Shown piece by piece: positions 23,485-29,023 of a DNA stretch of 29,023 nucleotides. The stretch is from contig JAEZYS010000013.1 in assembly GCA_023418925.1 (NCBI GenBank), positions 1 through 29,023 of the forward strand, given 5' to 3'. The notes below the pieces were generated by a model. The model made no database searches. It was not told where the DNA came from and was given only the letters and a program-made list of their open reading frames with translations. The first letter of the stretch is position 1. Each line of letters begins with the position of its first letter. The stretch comes from Bacillota bacterium. Lineage in GTDB: Bacteria; Bacillota; Clostridia; Oscillospirales; Ruminococcaceae. The position numbers and the translations under genes were made by a program.

Positions 23485-25770
23485 TTAGCTGTTTTCGTTA
23501 AGGTAAAGCTGCACTCTGTTTTGGATTAGCTTTGCTGCTTCTTGCGGAGTTTTGCTACCACTGAAATAAGCAGAAGCTTCTTCTGTAATAATGTTTAATA
23601 CCATATCGTCACACCTCATTTGTTTATCAAGTGACTTAATAAGTTCATTAACCCTGTCAATATCAGCCTGCTTTGGCTCACCAATTTCAATATCACCTGA
23701 AATTGCAATTCCCACATTTCCTATAGTATACTCAAGTGGCTGTTCAGCTCTTTTTTCATCATATACCATTGCTTCTGCTGCTTTAATTTCAAGTGCGGAT
23801 TTTTTTACTGGGAAGCAGTCAGTACTTTGCTGATAGTTATCAGACAAGAGTGAACGTACAAATTCCCACGCACCATCCTGATTTTTCGATTTTGCAGATA
23901 TTGAAAAGCCAGAATCGGCAACTACTGCGTTACCGTTTTTTGATGAACAAGGAAAACCCTTTGCAGTAACGGGAGCTGAAAAATTCATCTTTTCAAAGGC
24001 ATATAAATCACCGTAGTTTCTGAGATAAGCAAGCTGGAGAAGAACATTGCCATCCTTGTACATAGTCTTGGATTTATTCCAGAAATCATCATCAAAATAG
24101 GTTTCATAATCAACTTGATCAAGGAAACGGTTTGAAAATTCAAGTAACTTAATAAATTCATTACTCTCAAAATTGCATGTTCTTTTATCGTAATCAATGA
24201 AAAGTTCAGGTGACAGCTCCATGCCATATGTTAGAACATCACTTTTAGTTGTACCTGCAAGTATTTCTGTGCCTTTTGGCTTCGAATCAACATATTTAAT
24301 GACATCATCGTAAGTCCAGCCAGTTTTATCACCTACTTCAGAAGTTTTACCGATAACAGAATATATTTTAAAGCTATCTGTGAACTTATAAAGCTTTCCA
24401 TCAGTTTCAAATGAAGAAATAATATTTTCAATAAAATCAGAACGTTTTATTTCAGGATCTTTATCCATGAATTCATACATATCAGCAAATAAACCTTTGG
24501 ATATATAACTGTCAATAGGAATATAATTGTTTGTAATTAGTATGTCAGGTATTTTCCCTGCCATTATCTCATTATTAAGATCAGTATACCCTGTACCGTC
24601 ATTGAACGTTTTAAGTTTAATTTTATACTTATCACTTTTCTTATTGAATTGCACTATCTGATTTTTTATATTATTATTTATGGTATACGATAATCCTGCA
24701 AGAGTAATTTCAGCCTTTTGTGGTAAGGAAGATGCATCAATTGTTTTTAGAATAGTGATTATTGGACTGCCTGAAAGGATAGATGTACCTGCACAAATAA
24801 TTTCATTATCACTTATATAAACAATACTTGTTATCTCTGAAATACTTATATTTGAGTCAATCCAGTTTAGAATCTCAGTCTTTTGTGATGTTTCTATGTC
24901 ATAACCATACAGACTTTCGGTGCCAAGAAGATAAAAATCATACTTTTCTGAACCATGGACAGGAGTATAATCATAATAATCCATTTGATTTTCACAGAAA
25001 TTTATAGAGTCACCTAAAGCTTTTGTACTTATATCTACAGGGCAGAAAGCTCGTGTTCCGTCATCTTTATACTGATATAAGCAAACTGTTTTATCTGCCA
25101 CTGTAACAGCGCTATCAACATAATCCGTTTTGATATTGAAAAGATAATTTGCATTTGAATCAAAGACAACGGTGTTAAAGAATCCAACAACATAAATGTT
25201 GTCATTTTTATCACAGCAGGTGAACTGTGGTATAAATGTCTTTTGAGTATCCTTTAGCTGTTCGCTTACAGATGAAGTAATATCAGTTGAGTTTATAAGT
25301 TTGCCTGATTTATCAAGTTTTTTGAGCATGTATGTATTACTTGATGCTATTGCTTTTTCATCATTAATTCCTGTGGTTTCTACATAACAGATGTTGCCGT
25401 TTGAATCTACCGAAGGTTGGCTTACAATAATATTTGTACCTGATGTAAGAGGGACAGATGTATAATCTGTGCCATCTTTTTTCATTGATACAAGACTGTA
25501 GTCTGTAGTTTCTGCTTCACTTGCTTTTGCTGACGGAATAGTTTTTTTAGAGATACAATAAATCCTGTCATTGGCATAAATATAGCCTGATAACTTGCAG
25601 CTTTTCAGTTCAGCGGACATATTGTATTCTTCTCCTCTGTATACAACACCAGTTATATTTCCGTCTGTCTGTTCAGCTGAATTTTTTTTATCACTGCATC
25701 CTGACATTGACGTTAATAACAAAGCTGACATTACTAAACTAACAGCTCTTAATAATAAGTTCTTTTTCAT
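23485..25770 (-). CDS. Solute-binding lipoprotein with N-terminal propeller-like domain
   Basis: A 761-residue lipoprotein. The signal peptide ends in the lipobox MSGC with Cys25. Residues about 40-340 contain repeated strands with phrases such as GYIYANDRIYCISKK, DSNGNICYVET and DKNDNIYVVGFFNT, suggesting a beta-propeller. Residues about 345-755 resemble family 1 (sugar-type) extracellular solute-binding proteins: LNNEIMAGKIPDILITNNYIP, FADMYEFMDKDPEIK, then TGWTYDDVIKYVD and GAWEFVRSLL. Ordinary binding proteins are about 430 residues and sit beside two permeases; none is present here. It may sense or scavenge rather than feed a local transporter. The start follows AAAGGATG. Two BlaI-type operators overlap its promoter. 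Confidence 0.88.
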   Translation of the reverse strand: MKKNLLLRAVSLVMSALLLTSMSGCSDKKNSAEQTDGNITGVVYRGEEYNMSAELKSCKLSGYIYANDRIYCISKKTIPSAKASEAETTDYSLVSMKKDGTDYTSVPLTSGTNIIVSQPSVDSNGNICYVETTGINDEKAIASSNTYMLKKLDKSGKLINSTDITSSVSEQLKDTQKTFIPQFTCCDKNDNIYVVGFFNTVVFDSNANYLFNIKTDYVDSAVTVADKTVCLYQYKDDGTRAFCPVDISTKALGDSINFCENQMDYYDYTPVHGSEKYDFYLLGTESLYGYDIETSQKTEILNWIDSNISISEITSIVYISDNEIICAGTSILSGSPIITILKTIDASSLPQKAEITLAGLSYTINNNIKNQIVQFNKKSDKYKIKLKTFNDGTGYTDLNNEIMAGKIPDILITNNYIPIDSYISKGLFADMYEFMDKDPEIKRSDFIENIISSFETDGKLYKFTDSFKIYSVIGKTSEVGDKTGWTYDDVIKYVDSKPKGTEILAGTTKSDVLTYGMELSPELFIDYDKRTCNFESNEFIKLLEFSNRFLDQVDYETYFDDDFWNKSKTMYKDGNVLLQLAYLRNYGDLYAFEKMNFSAPVTAKGFPCSSKNGNAVVADSGFSISAKSKNQDGAWEFVRSLLSDNYQQSTDCFPVKKSALEIKAAEAMVYDEKRAEQPLEYTIGNVGIAISGDIEIGEPKQADIDRVNELIKSLDKQMRCDDMVLNIITEEASAYFSGSKTPQEAAKLIQNRVQLYLNENS

Positions 25771-25791
25771 AAATTACATCCTTTCGTCTTG

Positions 25792-25807
25792 TTCTATTAC
25801 AATAGAA
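25792..25807. promoter_or_regulatory. BlaI-type operator C (after the start site)
   Basis: TTCTATTACAATAGAA, a full palindrome apart from its central two bases. It lies at about +1 to +16 of the solute-binding lipoprotein transcript. Confidence 0.78.
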
Positions 25808-25814
25808 CAACTAC

Positions 25815-25843
25815 ATTCTATCACAATAGAATGTAGTTGTCAA
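25815..25843 (-). promoter_or_regulatory. Promoter of the solute-binding lipoprotein gene
   Basis: Read on the minus strand, TTGACA (25843-25838), a 17-base spacer and TAGAAT (25820-25815). The layout is nearly the same as the blaI promoter. Confidence 0.78.
25816..25831. promoter_or_regulatory. BlaI-type operator D (over -10/spacer)
   Basis: TTCTATCACAATAGAA, 15 of 16 to the full palindrome, embedded in a longer inverted repeat (ACTACATTCTAT with ATAGAATGTAGT). Confidence 0.75.
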
Positions 25844-26188
25844 GGGCTCATTTATAATCTAGATGGATTAATGGAAATTAGCAAAGTGAAATTTGAGGTA
25901 AGAAGTTTGCTGAACGAAAAGTAATGGCATTGCGTGTTTCATATTACAATTACAAATTTTAACTATATTAGGAGAAGGACTTCAAGATACGATAAAGTAA
26001 TAATACGATCATCTGGAAATAATTAAAATGTATCAGTTCTTTTATCATTAAAGTTAGAATTCAGCTGTAACAGCATGATTTATAAGTGCCATAATTGGTT
26101 GAAATTGCTTCTTTAATATGGTATAATAAAACATAATTTATAACAAAACAGATTATAGCGACAAGATATGATTTGTGGGAGATTAGAA
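25844..26188 (+). other. Non-coding stretch between divergent units
   Basis: About 345 bases between the solute-binding gene promoter and the next lipoprotein gene. It contains the promoter at 26099-26127. Short open stretches (for example one ending at 25924) lack ribosome sites, and I see no RNA gene or repeat. Confidence 0.55.
26099..26127 (+). promoter_or_regulatory. Sigma-A promoter of the 26189 lipoprotein gene
   Basis: TTGAAA at 26099-26104, a 17-base spacer and TATAAT at 26122-26127, about 60 bases before the start. Confidence 0.78.
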
Positions 26189-27166
26189 ATGACAAAAACA
26201 AATATACTTATTTTATGTGCCGGCATGATTTGCTTACTTACTGCGTGTGGAAGTAATTTTGAAGAAAACAAAACAACAACTTTAATGTTAAATGATAACA
26301 TTATTTCAGAATCAACTATAAGTGAAGCTGCCGCAACTTTAGAAATAACAGAGAAAATTACTGAAGAAGCTACTAACATCGGACTTACAGTTTCTCCGAG
26401 CGGATATGTGCTTGATCCGGAACGAAAAATAATTCCTCAGCATTTTGGAATGGATCTTGAAATGGATACAGCATACTTTCTATGGCAGTCAGATGATGAA
26501 TGTCAGAAAATATATGGTGTACTGAGCAGCGAGATTATTGAGGAAACTGACGAATTAGGCACCCATGAGCATAACAGAAGATATATAATAATTGAACATG
26601 ATGGTATTGCAGAAGAAATTGAGCGTAACTGGCTTGGCAGATTCGGAACTGAATCCACTCCGGATTTTGAAAGGTTATCTCAGTATGATAATGATATTTT
26701 CTCATCGCTATACTTTGCTGGAGGAACATTTTGCTGTATAAATGATATGGCCCTTTTTTCCTTGGATGCCAATGGCAAATATAAAATGTATTCTGCCGAT
26801 TCTTCAAAAATAATTGATGAGCTGAAAAACAACATTGTAATTGATATTGATAAAGAAAATAAAACAGTTACATTATCAACAGGGACCATAGGTTCTATGT
26901 ATGTTTCAGATATATCATATTTATCGGAATATAATAATTTTGATATTGATAAGTTATCATCCGACAATATATGGTTTGCCGGAGACAATGTAATATACTA
27001 TTACATTGAAGATGCAGAAATTATATGCAAAATGCCTGTTTGGATAAGCTACTATAACTATTTGCCGAATGATGAAAATATGCCTTATCTAAAAATCCGT
27101 CTTTCATTTAATGACGGTGAATTTACCGTAAAAACCATTGATTTTGTTACAAATCCTATCTTATGA
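26189..27166 (+). CDS. Lipoprotein of unknown function
   Basis: A 325-residue lipoprotein. The signal peptide MTKTNILILCAGMICLLTAC ends in the lipobox LTAC (Cys20), followed by a Thr/Glu-rich linker to about residue 70. The rest is acidic and strand-rich, with aromatic residues, and matches no family I recognise (for example YVLDPERKIIPQHFGMDLE and DNVIYYYIEDAEIICKMPVW). The start is ATG 26189 because GGGAGA lies seven bases upstream; ATG 26168 has no ribosome site and would spoil the signal peptide. It has its own promoter. The next gene, 249 bases downstream, has a separate promoter, so the two are probably independent. Confidence 0.82.
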   Translation: MTKTNILILCAGMICLLTACGSNFEENKTTTLMLNDNIISESTISEAAATLEITEKITEEATNIGLTVSPSGYVLDPERKIIPQHFGMDLEMDTAYFLWQSDDECQKIYGVLSSEIIEETDELGTHEHNRRYIIIEHDGIAEEIERNWLGRFGTESTPDFERLSQYDNDIFSSLYFAGGTFCCINDMALFSLDANGKYKMYSADSSKIIDELKNNIVIDIDKENKTVTLSTGTIGSMYVSDISYLSEYNNFDIDKLSSDNIWFAGDNVIYYYIEDAEIICKMPVWISYYNYLPNDENMPYLKIRLSFNDGEFTVKTIDFVTNPIL

Positions 27167-27197
27167 TCTTATGATAGCTGCTTTATAACTTATTGCA

Positions 27198-27225
27198 TTG
27201 ACAAGCAACCATCTTCGGATAAAAT
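27198..27225 (+). promoter_or_regulatory. Promoter of the radical SAM gene
   Basis: TTGACA at 27198-27203, a 16-base spacer and TAAAAT at 27220-27225. It leaves a leader of about 185 bases with a possible AACACAT/ATGTGTT stem and no recognised riboswitch. Confidence 0.55.
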
Positions 27226-27415
27226 AAAGAGTAAAATGATAACACACTACAATATAAATTTCTATGTAAAAGCTTCAGATTACATAAATAAAAAATGCCG
27301 ATTTTGCAGTTGATTTTTTAAAGAATCAGAAGAACACATCAACTTAAAAGCTTTTATGTGGCTTTAATGTGTTGGATTAATTAATAGATTTCATAAATAA
27401 AGTTTCATTGGTGGG

Positions 27416-28768
27416 GTGAAAAAAATAATAATTAAATTGATACAGCCCAAAATGTCGTTACGACCAATGGATACATCATTAAAAACAAGAATGGCTCCAT
27501 CATTGGGACTTTTAGTAATTGCGCAAATTCTGCGAAAAGAGCATACCGTTATAATTGAAGATGAAAATATATCGTCTATTGATTATTCAAGAAAGGCAGA
27601 TATTGTAGGAATCACAGTTACAGTTAATACGGTTGACAGGGCGGCTGAAATTGCAAGAAAGTATAAAAAAATAGGTGCAGTAACCATTGGCGGTGGAATA
27701 CATATATCTTCGGATCCAGATGAGTGTGAAAATTATTTTGATGCCATTTGTATCGGTCCTTCGGAAACTATATGGGAAGAAATTATTTCTGACTTTCATA
27801 TGGGGACTTTAAAGAAAAGATATCAATGCAATAAATCTATGTGTGGGAAAGATATTGTTTCACCGGCATATGACTTGATTGATAGATCAAAGTATCTTTA
27901 TTCCAACATAGTTTTTACAAGCTATGGCTGCCCATTCAGATGTAGTTTCTGTTATAACAGCTGCGAAGCTTACAATAACTTGTATATAAACAAACCGATT
28001 GAACAAGTTATACGTGAAATTACAGCAATAGGCAGAAAACATATTATGTTTATTGATGATAATTTTATTGGAAATCCTGAATGGACAAGAGCTTTTATAA
28101 AAGCATTAAAGCCTTTGAATTTAAAATGGAATGCAGCTGTTTCTTGTAATATTGTCAATATGCCTGACCTCTTGGATGAAATGAAAGAATGTGGCTGTCA
28201 GGGATTATTTATTGGGTTTGAAAGCTTAAAAAGAGAAGTGCTTTCAAGCACAAATAAGATTCAGAACAATACGGATATGTATGAAAGACTAATAAAAGAA
28301 ATACATGATCGTGGTATGATTGTAAATGCAAGTTTTGTATTTGGTCTTGATGGCGAAGATGTCTCGGTATTTAAAAACACATTGGAATGGGTTGTCAAAA
28401 ATAAAATAGAAACTGTAACATCGCATATACTTACGCCATATCCCGGCACATCACTCTTTGAGAACTTTATAAAAACAAGCCGAATAACTTCATTTAACTA
28501 TTCAGAATATGATACGGCACATGTAGTATTTTCACCGAATTTGATGAGCCAAAAAGAATTATATGACGGATATCTGTGGATTTATAAAGAAATATATTCA
28601 ATTAAAAATATAATAAAACGTATCCCTTCATCAAAAAAACAAGTTATTCCATATCTGTTGTTCAATTTATTTTATAGAAAATTTGGAAAACTGACAGCTT
28701 TTATGTGCGAAAGAATCGGCTATGCCCGTATAGGAAAATTAGCGGAAAAGCTTTCTAAGTATATTTAA
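27416..28768 (+). CDS. B12-binding-type radical SAM protein
   Basis: A 450-residue protein. Residues about 1-135 form a Rossmann-like cobalamin-binding domain (APSLGLLVIAQIL, ADIVGITVTV, then IGGGIHIS) without the DxHxxG motif, as usual for this class. The radical SAM core follows with Cys172, Cys176 and Cys179 in GCPFRCSFC, a later FIDDNFIGN strand, FIGFESL and SFVFGLDGE. The C-terminal 90 residues are basic and unassigned. Members methylate or rearrange unactivated carbons or modify peptides and lipids; the substrate here cannot be deduced, since only lipoprotein genes are adjacent. The GTG start at 27416 is tentative: the GGTGGG sequence directly abuts it, and no better start is in frame until residue 13. 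Confidence 0.88.
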   Translation: MKKIIIKLIQPKMSLRPMDTSLKTRMAPSLGLLVIAQILRKEHTVIIEDENISSIDYSRKADIVGITVTVNTVDRAAEIARKYKKIGAVTIGGGIHISSDPDECENYFDAICIGPSETIWEEIISDFHMGTLKKRYQCNKSMCGKDIVSPAYDLIDRSKYLYSNIVFTSYGCPFRCSFCYNSCEAYNNLYINKPIEQVIREITAIGRKHIMFIDDNFIGNPEWTRAFIKALKPLNLKWNAAVSCNIVNMPDLLDEMKECGCQGLFIGFESLKREVLSSTNKIQNNTDMYERLIKEIHDRGMIVNASFVFGLDGEDVSVFKNTLEWVVKNKIETVTSHILTPYPGTSLFENFIKTSRITSFNYSEYDTAHVVFSPNLMSQKELYDGYLWIYKEIYSIKNIIKRIPSSKKQVIPYLLFNLFYRKFGKLTAFMCERIGYARIGKLAEKLSKYI

Positions 28769-28898
28769 TAGTTATGAACCTACTTATTAAGATTTATAAA
28801 TCAGGTTAAATTTTTACGCATTTTTCTTTTGCTACTGTAGAAGAACTTATAATTCCCGCCCCTAATACTTATCTTTATTAAATTTGGAGGAAAATAGA

Positions 28899-29023
28899 AT
28901 GAAAATAAGATTTGCAAAATTAATAATGTTATTAATTGTTTTTTCAGTTTTGCTTACCTCCTGTGTGAACGACAAGGATAAAGAGGTAGAAACACAGCAA
29001 ACTTCAACTACTGTGCAAACCGA
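28899..29023 (+). CDS. Lipoprotein, N-terminal part only
   Basis: ATG 28899 follows TTTGGAGG by eight or nine bases. The product begins MKIRFAKLIMLLIVFSVLLT and the lipobox LTSC places the lipid-bearing Cys at residue 22. A hydrophilic linker rich in Asp, Lys, Glu, Gln and Thr follows until the window ends after 41 codons. The mature domain is not visible, so no function can be given. The linker style matches the lipoproteins at 13826 and 26189. It may form a unit with the radical SAM gene 130 bases upstream, but no terminator or strong promoter between them is certain. Confidence 0.82.
   Translation, partial: MKIRFAKLIMLLIVFSVLLTSCVNDKDKEVETQQTSTTVQT

Noticed and set aside
25595..25924. 109-residue plus-strand frame ending beyond the solute-binding gene
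   Set aside because: Most of it is antisense to the lipoprotein N terminus and crosses its promoter and both operators. The part after 25870 has no ribosome site.
26986..27008. Perfect 10-base inverted repeat CAATGTAATA/TATTACATTG
   Set aside because: It lies inside a coding region where the residues NVIYYYIE explain the pattern, and it does not match the BlaI-type palindrome well.
1..29023. CRISPR arrays, insertion sequences, prophage genes or antibiotic-resistance enzymes
   Set aside because: No spaced direct repeats, transposase, integrase, phage structural gene or beta-lactamase was seen by eye in any frame.

Overview
The window is AT-rich DNA from a Gram-positive, low-GC anaerobe, most likely a Clostridia member of the Ruminococcus/Oscillospiraceae type. 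The evidence is the strong purine-rich ribosome sites, many lipobox lipoproteins, a choline-binding-type repeat protein, a T-box, a TPP riboswitch, a BlaI/BlaR1 pair and promoters resembling forespore sigma-G sites. No insertion sequence, phage gene, CRISPR array or rRNA gene was recognised. The left edge cuts a tRNA-Thr(GGT) and the right edge cuts a lipoprotein gene.

Layout. Bases 1-860 hold the tRNA end, its terminator and a tandem pair of 31-residue basic microproteins, each behind a sigma-G-like promoter. 872-6272 holds a secreted cell-wall-binding repeat protein and two different chemoreceptors. 6434-10983 is a MoxR ATPase / DUF58 / transglutaminase operon ending in a hairpin shared with the convergent cluster. 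10987-11568 (minus) is a sigma-G-like operon of two more basic microproteins and an HMA-fold protein without its CxxC. 11784-13888 (minus) holds a YjbR-like protein, a 39-residue lipoprotein and a 515-residue lipoprotein. 13939-14083 (minus) is a TPP riboswitch plus terminator with no obvious thiamine target. 14121-16905 (minus) is asnS-asnA behind an Asn T-box and a consensus promoter. 17103-17672 (minus) is an unrecognised soluble protein and 17953-21279 (plus) a very large polytopic membrane protein. 21500-25843 (minus) is a BlaI/BlaR1 pair next to a large solute-binding lipoprotein. 26099-29023 (plus) holds a lipoprotein, a B12-binding-type radical SAM enzyme and the start of another lipoprotein.

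How genes work together. The most striking pattern is a probable two-promoter BlaI regulon. The blaI-blaR1 promoter and the solute-binding lipoprotein promoter each have TTGACA, a 17-base spacer and a TAGNAT-type -10. Each carries two copies of a palindrome close to TTCTATTACAATAGAA, one over the -10/spacer and one just after the expected transcription start. No beta-lactamase or penicillin-binding protein is present, so this pair probably senses something else and controls a sensor or binding lipoprotein. The second pattern is a set of four unannotated-size microproteins whose three promoters fit G(C/T)ATA-N17-(A/C)ATAATA, suggesting expression in the forespore. The third is the TPP riboswitch-terminator: it lies between asnA and a lipoprotein gene that has its own promoter, so its purpose is unclear.
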